DNA of 64,000 bases from assembly GCA_964019165.1 (NCBI GenBank), contig OZ025271.1:10611775-10675774 (forward strand), read 5' to 3'. This DNA is from Mastigias papua (taxonomy: Eukaryota > Cnidaria > Scyphozoa > Rhizostomeae > Mastigiidae). Of this stretch, positions 13,107 to 26,208 are shown in pieces. The translations under genes were made by a program, and so were the position numbers. Every line of letters starts with the position of its first letter. Positions within the stretch are counted from its first letter, which is position 1. Under the pieces are notes generated by a model, which saw only the letters and a program-made list of their open reading frames with translations, was not told the DNA's origin and made no database searches.

Positions 13107-14880
13107 TTATGCACAATGCAAATATCTGCATAAGAAATAGTAGAAATGTTTTGCAAAAGAAGCCAAACCTGACAATATTTGAACAAACTTTTCTAGGTCA
13201 GTTTGCAGCTCTTTATGATCAACTTGCAGCTTTTCTAGGCTTGCTCGAAACTTTTCTTGGCCAAATAGCAGTTTTTCTTGGCCAATGTGCAGCTTTTCTT
13301 GGCCAACTTGCAGCTTTTCTTGGCCAACTTGCAGCTTTTCTTGGCCAACTTGCAGCTTTTCTTGGCCAACTTGCAACTTTTCTTGGCCAATTTGCAGCTT
13401 TTCTTGGCCAATTTGCAACTTTCCTTGGCCAGTTTGCAGCTTTTCTTGGCCAGTTTGCAGCTTTTCTTGGCCAGTTTGCAGTTCTTCTTGACCAACTTGC
13501 AGCTTTTCTTGGCCAGTTTGCAGCTCCTCTACATTGTCTTTAATTACTTTGAAAATAAATTTGATTTCAGTAATATAAAAGCATCAAAATGACAGACCCG
13601 CCAAGAGTTTGTATAGGAGCTGGGGCACATTGAATAACTGGGGCACCTGAGTTCATCACAAGAGTAAAAAATTATAAGAGAACTACTTTTTAGCTTCTGG
13701 GGGTCTTTCTCAGGCAGGGGGGCCCTGCTATCCTCTCAGCAGTCCTCCCTATTCATGGAAAACAAGTAAGCGAACAAGTGATAATTAAACAAAATCAACT
13801 TTGATGAATCGGCTTGAAGCAACTTTGATTGCATAGGCTCCCCATAACTATGGATTAGATATATATTCTATGAGAGACATGACTAAAAAGTTTCTAATAA
13901 ACGTATATACAATTGCTCTATCGAAAATGATTTTAATTCTGTCCACTTGAGAATATCCTCAATTCAACAAAAGATAGCCGAATGAGAAGCTTCTTTCTAT
14001 GAAAAATTCAATTGAATCTTTTGAAATCATGGAGGTCGTCCCGGTATTCTGGTTGTGTCGGCTAAATGATATATGATTTTTATCTTACTTCTTAACTAAA
14101 GCTGAAAACTGTTAGAAAGTCAAAGAAGCATTTTCATTTCATTTCACTTTCAAGCAATGAGTTAAAGGTATAAATGTTCAATTTCAACACATGGGAAAAG
14201 ATATGACTAAAGATCTCTCACGAAAAAGTTCATTATGTCACACAAAATTCGATGGATAACGGAAAATGTCTCAAAATATCTTAGAACTCATAAGAAACAC
14301 AATTAACTAGGTAATAATACTTACTATTCAATTTTTCTGAAAGTTCAGCAATTTTGCCAACTTCCTGCATGAGTAGCTTCAACATATTTTCAATATTCTT
14401 CTTGTCACTTGGCGACTTCTCAATCTCATCAATTTCATTCACAACATTTTCTCGAAATAAAATCTTTGCTGACTTCTTTATCCTTGCCAAGATTTCCACA
14501 AAATCAACATCTGAGCAAGCCATAGTGTTTGGATGACCAAGGTATTCATTTCTTATCTTTCTGATATTGTCAACCTCATGAATTTCTGAGCTGTCCTTTG
14601 GAATCAATTCGAGACCAGAAAACAGAAACACTATGCCTAGTGTTGCAATATCCCATTTCTGCACATCTCCACTTTTTATCTTTTCCATGTAGACATTCCC
14701 AATATTAATTGTTATCTTTGTACACAGTCCTTCCCCACTAGTATTATCATTATTCCACTGCTCCTTAGGATATTTATCATTCCATTTTTTTACAAAGAAT
14801 TCTCTGAAGTGATTTGTAACAATGTTCAAAAGAATGTATGAAAGCTTCACAAAGTTTCTTTCCTTGCGGCTTAAATCCAT
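13107..14880 (-). CDS. DZIP3-type HEPN domain protein with coiled coil, two exons
   Basis: Predicted as complement(join(13107..13546,14325..14880)), 331 codons plus stop. Exon 1 starts with ATG at 14880 and encodes an all-helical domain: a KWDIATLGIVF block (about residues 75-85) and RNEYLGH (110-116), which fits the HEPN Rx4-6H motif, in the pattern of DZIP3-like HEPN proteins common in aquatic invertebrates. The exon ends at a consensus donor (GTAAGT, 14324-14319). The acceptor is TTATTTTCAAAG ending at 13547, and the phase matches across the 778-bp intron. Exon 2 encodes about 16 heptads of the KLQVGQE type, predicted to form a coiled coil. HEPN domains are often RNases or RNA binders; the role here is unknown. 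The acceptor is the weakest part of the model. Confidence 0.65.
13190..13531. repeat. 21-bp minisatellite inside the coiled-coil exon
   Basis: The GGCC core recurs every 21 bp at 13259, 13280, 13301 and so on to 13511: thirteen units with no indel, preceded by about three diverged units. The plus-strand consensus is CAGCTTTTCTTGGCCAACTTG. Because 21 bp is seven codons, all frames stay open. The minus frame that joins the HEPN exon gives heptads with Leu at a fixed position. The cysteine-rich and LFLANLQ frames are shadows. Confidence 0.95.
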
Positions 14881-15599
14881 GTCTATGATGAAAGACAGAG
14901 TATACTACAAACTAACAACAAACAATATTAAACAATATTTACCCAACGATACAGCCAGGATATTTCGTAGTGTACACCATTAGAAATTAAAAAACTCATA
15001 CTCAAACGAGGTTTTCAAACTTGACACTAAATGTTTGTAACCGATATACAAAAAGAATGCTAAGGCTAGATTGATTTGAATAAAATAACTTGCGATTTTC
15101 TCGCAAAATTTAAAATAATTTTAGGACTGAATATTTGTCACTTTCCTTTCGTTAATGAAAAACAAAGGGTGTTGGATATTTCTTTACATGGGTGAAGTCA
15201 ATAGTATTACTATGCTGTCAAAATAGTGAAGCATGCTACAACACATTCTTGCAAACATCTGGAAGGACCAAGGGTTGAACAGGATCAAAGATGAAAGTCT
15301 GTCATAAAATTATATGTCAGACTTTTCAAAATGAAATCTGGCCTGCATCAACTAAGCATCATCCAATACGAAAATGTTGAATCAACCAACCAGCCATTCT
15401 TCGAACTCTTTCAAACTGCATGCAACACCACTAGTCACCACTCAAACTGGGTAGCAGTTTATGGATAAAATAACTCTCTTTTTGTAGGATTTGTTTGAAA
15501 TCACAAAAAAGCAAGTGGTGAATATAGCATGGTGAAGGAAGATATGTGGTACAAACTGACTAACCTTTTTTTGACAAAACACCATCAGGGCAAACTAGA
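14881..15599. other. Probable upstream region of the HEPN gene
   Basis: AT-rich, no ORF of note. It lies upstream of the ATG at 14880 and may hold the promoter or a 5' non-coding exon; no clear TATA-plus-initiator pair could be chosen. Confidence 0.35.
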
Positions 15600-16120
15600 T
15601 GTAATCTTTGACTAAGAAAAGTACAGGACTAATGAAGCATCGCTGTGAAACGAAGCTATTGCACTTGATTGTAAAACATGCCTTGAGGATGAGCCAGCAG
15701 AAGGGGAAAAGGAGGCAAACTCCTTGCAAGAGGACATAAATAATGGGTTTTCATTTCGCTGAAATGAATTACTTGATGAAAAAGATGACATCCGTCTGTT
15801 GGAGGGCACTAGAGCCACTGGAAATCGATGAAGGCGAAGTAATACGTCCACTAGTTCCCTTTGCAACTCAGGCCCCTGGCATATGGCATCACTCAAGGAT
15901 ATTCCATTATATTTTGCTGAGGCATAGAAGACAATCCTTGTTTTGGTAGTTTCCCTGTCTGGTATAATTATTGGAAAGTGAGGTGGATACCAGCTCTTTT
16001 CATCCTTTCTTTCTCAAACTCTTGAAATGTATCCTTTTCCCAAATGTCTGACTATTACATCGTTATATACTTTGTCTAGGTTCCCATTCTTCACTAACCG
16101 CCATTCTGTACTTTTTAATC
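15600..16120 (-). pseudogene. BEL/Pao reverse transcriptase N-terminal part, broken
   Basis: Minus-strand blocks typical of BEL/Pao RT occur in order, in several frames: a YNDVIVRHLGKGYISRV block (about 16070-16010), TKTRIVFYASAKYNG (about 15940-15900), and DAICQGPELQRELVDVLLR (from 15896). The polymerase catalytic blocks further on are missing or unrecognisable. Stops and frameshifts separate the blocks. It directly continues the protease region upstream on the same strand. Confidence 0.75.
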
Positions 16121-16860
16121 AATTTATTGCCATCTCGTAGTTATTTGGCAATTCAGGTGCATTTGGCTTCCAAGGCATCGCAACTTCGTACCTCCCATCT
16201 TCAAACTTCAATGACTGGCTAACTTCTCTCAGTAAATATGAATCTTCTAGTGACAATGACGTCTCTTTCTCAGCAAAAGAACCACTTGTATCTATTTCCC
16301 AAAACTTCTGCAAGGTTTGATTTAAATCCTTATCTGCTTGATTTATGAAGTAGGCTCTGTTGAAGTTGGTGTTGAAAGGACCATTTGCTGAATATGCTAT
16401 TCTTCCAATGCATGTCCAACCTAATGGTGTTAATCTGGCAACAGGCTCTCCTGGCTTTCCACGAATGTCTTGGGTTGAGTAGTGCAAATCTGCTAAATCT
16501 ATTCCTATCAGAATGTCCACTGTAGGTCGAAATCCAAGGTCCAAGAACTTTATTCCTCTTAAATGTTTCCCCTCACTTGCATATTGATTCCAGTCTATCG
16601 GTTGTAAGTCGCCAGTTACTTTCTCTGTAGTATACCCTGTAGCTGATACTTGTATCTTCACATCCAGGCTCTCTAAGTCGAATTCAACAGGCATTGTTTC
16701 GAATGAATCCATTTAACCATTTAGTACATTCAATGCAATCTTCGTTGAATCTCCAACTAGTCTAAGCTCTGCAGCAATGTCTGCGTTTAAGTAGGTTTCT
16801 GTGCTAGTATCATCCAACAGTGCATTTACTACTATACTTTGATTTCCCTTTCTCTATATA
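16119..16860 (-). pseudogene. BEL/Pao aspartic protease region
   Basis: Reading down the minus strand, ALLDDTSTETYLN (about 16830-16790) is the retroviral-type aspartic protease active-site block of BEL/Pao elements (usual form DDxS/T). After a stop near 16713 comes a 197-codon frame from 16712 with DILIGIDLADLHY and the GEPVARLTPLGWTCIGR block that joins protease to RT in this superfamily. In an intact element it processes the polyprotein. One in-frame stop and loss of downstream RT make the copy inactive. Confidence 0.8.
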
Positions 16861-17300
16861 CTACAGTGCCAAAATGCATCATACATACTAGTTTGCCTAT
16901 ATGTAAATGAGCTATTCAACCAATTGGCACCCTCCATTTTGTACCATGTGGTGTCAATCATATTGGGAAGATCTCCTCCCAGGGTTTCGCTCTGATTGGT
17001 ATCAGATTTTCGTCCAGGGTTACTCATGGGGTCTACTCGGGGCTTACAAAGAAATATTATTTTTATCATTTTCATGCTCTGCGATATTCTACTTTCCTTG
17101 CGGCTGCTATTGTTTTCATAAGTACTCCATGACCCAACTTGAAGCTTGCTGGTGTCTGCTCCCTAGCAACTGTCCTCTCACGATGTGGGAACCTTATTCT
17201 CTCGATGCGGCTGAGGCTTTATCCTTTTGTTGGTAGACTAGCAATTCACCCCAGGGAGTCATAAACTGTCCTCTTGTTTTAGGTCAAGGCAGTGCTCGAT
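16854..17300 (-). pseudogene. Possible BEL/Pao gag-protease spacer
   Basis: This minus-strand stretch is contiguous with the protease block and open in short frames (17075-16854), but I see no CCHC knuckle or other diagnostic motif. It is assigned to the element only by position. LTRs were not found on either side. Confidence 0.35.
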
Positions 17301-17931
17301 GGTCCATTGGTTGTTTGTTGTTCTACTGTCGGAATAGTAGTTTGTTCCTAAAATGTACTCTCTTTAAGCTGTTGCACATGATTTATGCTCTGTTTTAAAT
17401 GGGAGTACATGTCTTTGCTCCTGGGGTGTTATCATCTTTGCAGTTTCCTTCAAGCCAGCCCCTTTGATTTTCTGTTTATATTGGTGTTCCTTTGCGTAAT
17501 ATAAATTTTGTTAGCTACACGTTGTCTTTTAGAAGACAGATAGTGTTTGCCAAATGCTGAGACTTTCTTAGCTTTTCTAACATTTCAGTACTAAACCTTT
17601 CTTAAGACTTTGGTAGCAAGGTTTTGTTTAAAGAACCGCCCTATAAGAAACTGGGCTACAAAGGCCAGCATTTTGAGAAGTTGATGGGCTATATCGCTCC
17701 AACCCTAAAAACTGGTCAGTTGCATATTTTAGGTATTGAATGTTTGAGCACATACTTTCCATGTAACTCTTTCTTCTAGAGGTACAATATTCCCCCAATA
17801 ACATTTCTTTTGCGATACATAGTTTGTAGAAAATATCTGGGAGAAGTTTACTCAAGCAGCTAATCATCAAATCTAATTCATGGTCAGTCTTTGTCACACC
17901 CACTTTAAATGAAATAATCAAAACAAATTTC
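17301..17931. other. No recognisable feature
   Basis: A minus-strand ORF at 17963-17628 has no recognisable motif; nothing else is supported. Confidence 0.35.
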
Positions 17932-17942
17932 TCAGACCTTAC

Positions 17943-18177
17943 ATACCTGAAAATGTCTGACACTGAGCCATGAAAATCTCGATAAGTTCTTATGGACAGT
18001 AAGTGTAGTTGTTACAGGAATCAATTGGTTTTCTTGTACGATAACTTCAACGGGTTGGCTAAAGTCAGTTTTAATGGATAAATGGTGAATTTCTGGCACC
18101 ATTTCCTGAAGATATTCCCCAGGAGGGGTAATCCTTACTTCTCTATACGGGGGGTCCATGTCAATATCTGGGGTCTG
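17943..18177 (-). CDS. Unrecognised exon-like coding segment
   Basis: On the minus strand a possible acceptor (TTTATAAAATCCCAG near 18178) and a consensus donor (CAG followed by GTATGT, about 17945) bracket an open frame. It encodes DMDPPYREVRITPPGEYLQ, a middle stretch (HHLSIKTDFSQPVEVIVQE), and a C-terminal SRFSWLSVRHFQ. The PPG, PVEV and FSW positions faintly recall ZU5/FIIND-type beta-sandwich domains, but I do not claim membership. No partner exons were identified. Part of the segment is repeated in inverted orientation 140 bp away. Confidence 0.35.
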
Positions 18178-18328
18178 GGATTTTATAAAAGCAATCATAT
18201 TTGGGAGACTCAATATTCAGGGTTCCTCTAAACTGTGACTTAATATTTGGGGGTCAGCTAGAAATTGCTGACATGGATCCCCCCGTATAGAGAAGTAGTG
18301 GGTATCCCCTCTGGGAGATATTCAGTTG
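18101..18328. repeat. Inverted repeat of about 60 bp around a 106-bp spacer
   Basis: The arm 18101-18162 matches the reverse complement of 18269-18328, including CCCCGTATAGAGAAGTA in both. The left arm is part of the exon-like ORF; the right copy has an extra base that breaks the frame. Confidence 0.85.
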
Positions 18329-18329
18329 C

Positions 18330-19164
18330 AGCTGTTGTAATCGTGGTTATTTGAGTATAGACATGAAAAAGTAGGCCTTTCTTCCGTTTATATGTAAATG
18401 CAACTCCTCTCATACAAGTATGTAAACATAAACATAACTGGGGGTATTGTCCGTAGCTGATCACTACAGCAGCTACATCAATTTCAGTTACTTCATAGCA
18501 GTACTTTACTCAGGATATCTTGCTTAAATCCATACAAATTTGTCGAGAGCTGTCTGTTTCAGTTTAATGCATTTCAACAGGATATTCCATAAGGGACGGT
18601 CCAAATACAATGTAATTTCTCTAGAAGAGTTCCTGAGCTTAATTTCTTCGCAAGCGGGGTTGTGCTTGAAATAATTTCCAAGCGTTACTTACTTTCAAAT
18701 ATTATTAAACATAGCAAATTGGATAAAGAAAGTTCCTCATTTATCTCAAATAGTCTTCCACCCCTGTACCCAGCATTAAATATGACACCTCACTATAGTC
18801 AATATTCACTATAGTATATTATCATATGATGCATAAGACTGAACATTGTAGTAATTTGACAGCTTTGTGTTACTACTTATTAAAACAGCTGATACTATAT
18901 TACTTTCATAGAGACTAGGTGTTAAAGTTGAGATCGACTCATAAAGTAAGTTGAGTAGAGGCCCAAGAGGACCAGCCAAATTGTTGTTTTACGCTTCATT
19001 GAACTAATTAACCGTGGATTATTTTTCTCTTGGGAGAAGTAGTGATTGGTTTGTGGTTAGATGTTATGTTGTTTTGTGGAATTTAGGGGTGTTAGTTTGT
19101 TACTTCATGGTCAGTCGTTTTAAGCCATTAATCTTACTCGTGACATCACATATCGGGACTATTT
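18330..19164. other. No recognisable feature
   Basis: AT-rich, no ORF with recognisable motifs until the LINE end begins. Confidence 0.4.
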
Positions 19165-19950
19165 CTAACTCTGCTTTCACTATTTATGGCCCTCGTGGGC
19201 TTCCTCTATTAACTCAACTTAGGGTAGGCCTGAGCAATTTGCATCTTCACAAGTTTAGACACAATTTCAAAGATTTAATTAGCTCAATGTGTCCTGTCAA
19301 TGATGGTCCCGAAGATACAGAACACTACCTATTGCTGTGTTAGTCTTTCTATGAACATAGGCGAGACATCCTTGCCAGTGTCCTTTCGGTGCTGCATTCT
19401 TTCAATATATGTGACATTCCTAATCCAACTCTGTTGCAAATTCTTTTGAATGGTGACAACAATTTACCATTTGATGTGAATAAATTCATTCTAAAATCCA
19501 CCATTTCATATATTCTAAGAACAGAACGCTTGTCTTAAAAAACCCCAAAACCTGGAATTCTATTAGTGCAATGGTCCCCAATCCCCAAATCATGGACTTG
19601 TACCAGTTTGTTTGATCCAATGCAGTATTCTGTTATCACACTATCTTTAAGCCCCCTATCATATACTTTACCAGGTTTACTTGGCGGAGTTATTCTATCC
19701 ACGTCTATCCTGGGTTGTGGTCAAATTGCCTCGAGTGCGTAGTCTGCGGTTATCTGTGGTTGGGGACAACTGTGTTAGGTATGTATTTAATGTATGTATA
19801 ATTTGTTCTGTAATTGTAGTTAGTTTTGTTTAGTTTAGTTCATTTGTTTAATTTTTAATGTACTGGTCATGGGGTAGCTAATTAAATTTTACTCCCCATT
19901 GTATCGTCCTTTAAATGATTTTGCATCTATCATACGAATAAATAAACAAA
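19165..19950 (+). mobile_element. LINE 3' end (CR1/L2-like): C-terminal knuckle domain and 3' UTR
   Basis: The frame encodes IYGPRGLPLLTQLRVGLSNL, followed by the zinc-knuckle-like block with Cys, then EDTEHYLLLC (His and Cys), then the LLQILLNGDNN and KSTISYILRTERL terminus ending at 19537. One TAG at 19341-19343 interrupts it. This is the conserved C-terminus of a LINE family widespread in aquatic invertebrates. The 3' UTR ends in AATAAATAAAC near 19940. No RT precedes it, so it is a typical 5'-truncated insertion. The LINE at 35.6 kb ends with the same domain type. Confidence 0.75.
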
Positions 19951-21484
19951 AAGAAAAGTTGCATCATGAGCCGAACGGCTTCATTATTTAGTGAAGTTCT
20001 GATGGAATTTGCAGAAAAAAGGGAATTTTTAAAAAATATAAGGACAAGCTATGCCGACAAAATGCAACCTGTGCCAAAGAAATGTTTTTCAAGGGTGTGA
20101 GTGATGCTTCCTCCCCACCCTCTCCTTTGCAACAGACTTGAAGGTTATACTAGTAAATAGTCATTAATTTTTGGGCCTTCTAAGCACCCCACCAACAAAA
20201 ACATCCATCAATTCACATCCCTAGGGATGATATTTAGAACATAACAGGAATTCATCTCTTCAGTCATCTCAAACTACAGATGACAGCATCAACGTATGAT
20301 ACAATCAAGTATCTAACTCCACAACCTTCTTGACGAACCATGTAAACAATATGTAGAACCTATTTTTAACTCAAGCAAGGAGATGGAATGTAAATTCAGT
20401 GCTATTCAAGCCAATTGCAATTTTACTTACTAAACACTCAAAGTTTGACCTCCAAAGTAGTGCCCCGTATTGTCCTCCATTTACATTTATTAAACAAGTA
20501 ATGCTGGTTCATATAAGATCCTAACTGAAAAATTCTTCTACAGCTTTGTTTGTAGGATGTCCATCCGCATTTACATGCACTTGAAGATGTTATGCTGGGC
20601 ACCATAAAAAGTGCAAACAGGCAGTATCAACACCAAAAATGCCTCTTTTATTGGTTTCATCGAATACTCGTAAAATGACTGTGTGCCTCAAAGTAACGTA
20701 CAACATGTGAGGAGAACATAAGTCGTGAGCAAAGTAATAGATAGAGCATGACCATAGTCTTCTCCTTTCGACGAATTAAAATACAAACAAATTCCACCAA
20801 AAGGAATTCATTTGCCAACCCTCCTAAAACAAGACCAGCTGGACAAGCAAAAGCTGCTGTGGGAATACCTCCAGGTGTTTAGAAATAACTAACAGCCCCT
20901 TGAAAATCAGCTTGCTGAATGGGCTACCATCCTTAAACAACTGACATTATTATAATTATTATTATTATTAACTAGACTTTCTAGAACATTCTCCTTGTAC
21001 TAACAACTTTTGATACAGTGACGAGATTCTCTTCAATGACCTCTCAAAATGCTATCAAAAAGCATTAATGGACATCAGTCAGATGTTAGATCAACTACCA
21101 TATGAAGTAAAATCACATGTATACTGCATACATAGTCAACAAACCTTCCAAGCTTGAATTGGGCTGTAGAGGAATGTTTTGTTCCGATGTGCCACTCGCA
21201 TTATTATTACCACAATCTTGAAGAAATTAAACTTTTAGGCACTCTGGATTTTTACCAGGATTGAGACATAAATAGAACAGCATAAACCATACAGAGAAGT
21301 AAATCTCATGAGACAGTGATAGAGGAATTAGTTGAAAAATCAATCAGTGTTGCAGAGATAATCATTTCAATAAAGATAGTAAATTTTTCAAACAGTCATT
21401 CAAAACCTGAGCTACTTTTACAAGCAACATATATTCCATTGTCTAAATATCATCAGACGAAAATTGGCATTGACATTGCAATTA
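19951..21484. other. No recognisable feature
   Basis: Short ATT-rich run near 20950-20970; otherwise no ORF, repeat or motif that I can support. Confidence 0.4.
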
Positions 21485-21919
21485 CTCTTAGGTTCTTAAT
21501 AAACGTCCCAGGACGCTTATTAATTTTTCGATTTTTTTCCGACCCCCCGGACCTTATTAGGACCCCCGTTTATTAATTTTCAAACATTTGACAGATGAGG
21601 TTGTCCTTTTTTCTTCAACTTTTACAAACTGTCTGTCTTTGTGTGTTCCATTAATATGTCAGATATATTTTTTATGCTTACAGTATATACATAGATTTTC
21701 ATGCTGTATTTGGCTTATATTTCTTATTCTTGGGTTATCTTAAAAACTGTTCTTAATATTAGCTTCTCTTGTTTTTGAAGAGATATCCTCTATGGAATTG
21801 TGCTTATAGAGATTTTGACATTTTGTCAGAATTCTGACCCCCCTGTTTAATAAGACCCCATTTATTTCCGACCCTCCCCCAACTATTATGATCCCCCCCG
21901 TTTACTAGGAACCTAAGAG
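21485..21919. mobile_element. 435-bp MITE with TA target duplication
   Basis: The ends are inverted copies of CTCTTAGGTTC(T/C)TA(A/G)TAAACG (about 22 bp), flanked by TA at 21483-21484 and 21920-21921. Near each end lie C-rich motifs of the type CCGACCC..CC..TTATTAGGACCCCCGTTTA, also in inverted arrangement. No coding capacity. TA duplication suggests mobilisation by a Tc1/mariner/pogo-type transposase. Confidence 0.75.
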
Positions 21920-22795
21920 TATGCATAACCGTAATACTTCGAGTAAGCGTCACCTAAACCCCCCCCCTTTGAATAAACGGCTACGTTGACAAAGCGCATC
22001 CCCCAGGAGAAGTTATAATAAATGCAGTTAAAACACTTGCCTATCTGTGAGAAGCTTCAATTTGCAGCAAACCAACAATAACGTAGGTAACAACTATTGC
22101 TATTCTATAATCAAAACTCTATGATGATAATAAGGACATCTTTTTAGTTCATTTCCAGCTATATCGATATCAACAAACTTCCTTTGTCCTTCAGGAATTG
22201 TTAGTAATATTTCGGCAAAGCTCTTATAACTGAGCCTGTAAGATACGCTGCCTAAACTGCCAAGTCAATTCTCTTCTTCATTTGCTTATAACAGGGTTCA
22301 CTAAGCCTTCACTAAGCCTACAGCGGGACAGATAACTGAAAAGATGCTGAGCGCAGGCAGCATAATCGTTCTGCTCAATATTAGCAGGCCAGAATGAAGC
22401 TCGGACAAAAAGATGTAAAACAAGGATGAGAGAGATGCAGCATCATGAATTGTGGATGACTACAAAACCTGGGACCAACAGGGAGAAAGAAGCACTATTT
22501 TAAACACCTCCATGTAACAATAATATGAATGAAACAGTGTGTCAAACTCTATAAACAGTTTGCAATCTATTGCAGAACTCAAAAGATTAACAGAACAGGA
22601 GGGATGAAACTTCCACATGCAAAATTTGCTCAAAAATAGCTTCAAACGTACTTTTGAAAATTCTACTCTGCAGTTAGATATTACTTGGCTTTCTTTACAC
22701 TATTGTAAACTGTTCACTTTTTAAATAGTGTGCTTAAATTTTCAATATGTATGTATATATACATGATCAATATATATGTATGATGCTAACGGTTA
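21920..22795. other. Mostly anonymous; trace of a GCGCTTATT-type element end
   Basis: CGTAATACTTCGAGTAAGCG at 21930-21949 resembles the terminus of the element at 22961 (CGTAAAACTTCGAACAAGCG), so a related copy or fragment starts here. The rest has no recognised feature. Confidence 0.4.
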
Positions 22796-22869
22796 TTCAT
22801 TGTAACTTGCCTGATGAGTGTGATCATGTTATGATCATATGAAACAAATTTGTAGCAACAAACAATGAG
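22796..22869 (+). ncRNA. Hammerhead ribozyme (type I)
   Basis: All conserved core elements are present in the right order. Stem I 5' strand is TTCATTGT, AAC internal loop, TTGC (22796-22810). Then CTGATGA (22811-22817). Stem II is GTGTGATCAT / ATGATCATAT, 10 pairs with loop GTT (22818-22840). GAAA follows (22841-22844). A very short stem III is ACA..TGT with AATT loop (22844-22853), then the cleavage position A after GT (22854). The stem I 3' strand is GCAA, CAA loop, ACAATGAG (22855-22869), pairing 4 + 8 bp. The closing stem II pair is G-U rather than G-C. Such motifs are known in Penelope-like element LTRs and retrozymes; self-cleavage here is inferred from structure. Confidence 0.8.
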
Positions 22870-22914
22870 TTTCTTTGTTTCAAAGTCTTGAGACAATTAT
22901 TGATACATATATCG

Positions 22915-22918
<4 letters not shown>

Positions 22919-22960
<42 letters not shown>
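22919..22960. repeat. (TA)n microsatellite
   Basis: Pure TA tract that directly abuts the left end of the HIRAN-carrying element. Confidence 0.95.
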
Positions 22961-24800
<1,840 letters not shown>

Positions 24801-24819
24801 TTATTGAGAAATTTTGGAA

Positions 24820-24821
<2 letters not shown>

Positions 24822-24902
<81 letters not shown>
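24822..24902. repeat. (TA)n microsatellite
   Basis: Pure TA; its last TA is the left target duplication of the mariner element. Confidence 0.97.
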
Positions 24903-24903
<1 letters not shown>

Positions 24904-26208
24904 GAGGGTCACTCCGAAATTATTGAGATATTCATAAACCAGAAAAGATATCAGACTTAAATTTTCACATCTTTGCAAAATAATCACCATCACATTGTAT
25001 GCAGAGTTTCATTCAATTAAACCAAGCAATAAAACAGTTAGCCTATTGTTCATGTGATAGGTCCGAAACGGCACTACCAAATGCAGTCACTGCATCATCA
25101 GGAGTGCCAAACTTTGTCCCTTTCAATTTTTCTTTCACTGTTGGAAAGAGAAAGAAGTCACATGGTGTCAAATCTGATGAGTATGGTGGATGGGTCACCA
25201 ATTGGATGGAATTTTGCGTGAAAAAGTCCATGGTTTGAGCAGCTGTGTGAGCAGATGCATTGTCGTGGTGCCGGAGGAGCCTCCGCAGCTCACTTCTAGG
25301 GTGTTTGCTTTGCCAGGCATCGATAACTTGTGGTATGCAGTGGTTTACATACCAAGCTGCATTCACTGTCCGCCGATTGTCTAGTGGAACTGTAGTTACA
25401 TGGCCCGTTTTCCCAAAGAAACATGCGATCATTTTTTTTCCAATGCTCCGCACCCTCTTAAATTTTTGTGGGGGTTGCTCATCAGGAAAGATCCAAACGG
25501 ATGATTGGCGCTTTGTTTCGGGGTCAAATTGATATATCCAACTCTCATCCACTGTTACAATATCGTATACCTGCTTAGACTTGCCATTGTCAAACTTTTC
25601 CAGCATGAATTGGCACCAACTTACGTGACGCTCTTTTTGCTCCTCAGTCAATGAATGGGGCACCCAACGGGCCGAAACCTTCCTAACCTTTAGATGCTCG
25701 TGTAATATTGTATTTAATGCAGTAGCACCTATATTTCTTCTCTCCTGCATCATAATATACGTCATTCGGCCATCTACTTTCAGCATCTTTTCTACAGCAG
25801 AGATGGTTTCAGGCAATACTGCTGTTGGGGGCCTTCCTGGGTGGGGGTCATCTTGCAAGCTCTCCCTGCCCCTTCTAAATTCCGCAAAGCACCTAAAAAC
25901 AGTTGCCCTAGATGGTGCAGCATCGCTAAATGTCTCTAAAAGCTGTTTGAGGCACTCCTCTTGCGATAAACCTCTCCTAAAATCATAGTATATCATCGCA
26001 CGATAATCGCGTTGCTCAAGCTCCATTTTGAAATCCGCAAAAGAGCACAGGTGAAGAATTATAACCAATTATTAAAAATCGTAGAAATGGTGGAAATGGA
26101 CAAAATTTTGAAAACACCCTACAAAAAGAGTAAATAACTGAAATACAGAGCAACAATGTGATGCATGGCGGGAGCTTTGAATATCTCAATAATTTCGGAG
26201 TCACCCTC

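Noticed and set aside
13190..13531. Regular direct repeats that could suggest a CRISPR array
   Set aside because: Units are contiguous with no unique spacers, and the genome is eukaryotic.
13235..13543. Cysteine-rich KKSCKLA and hydrophobic LFLANLQ ORFs in the 21-bp array
   Set aside because: Other frames of the minisatellite. Only the KLQVGQE frame joins in phase with the HEPN exon.
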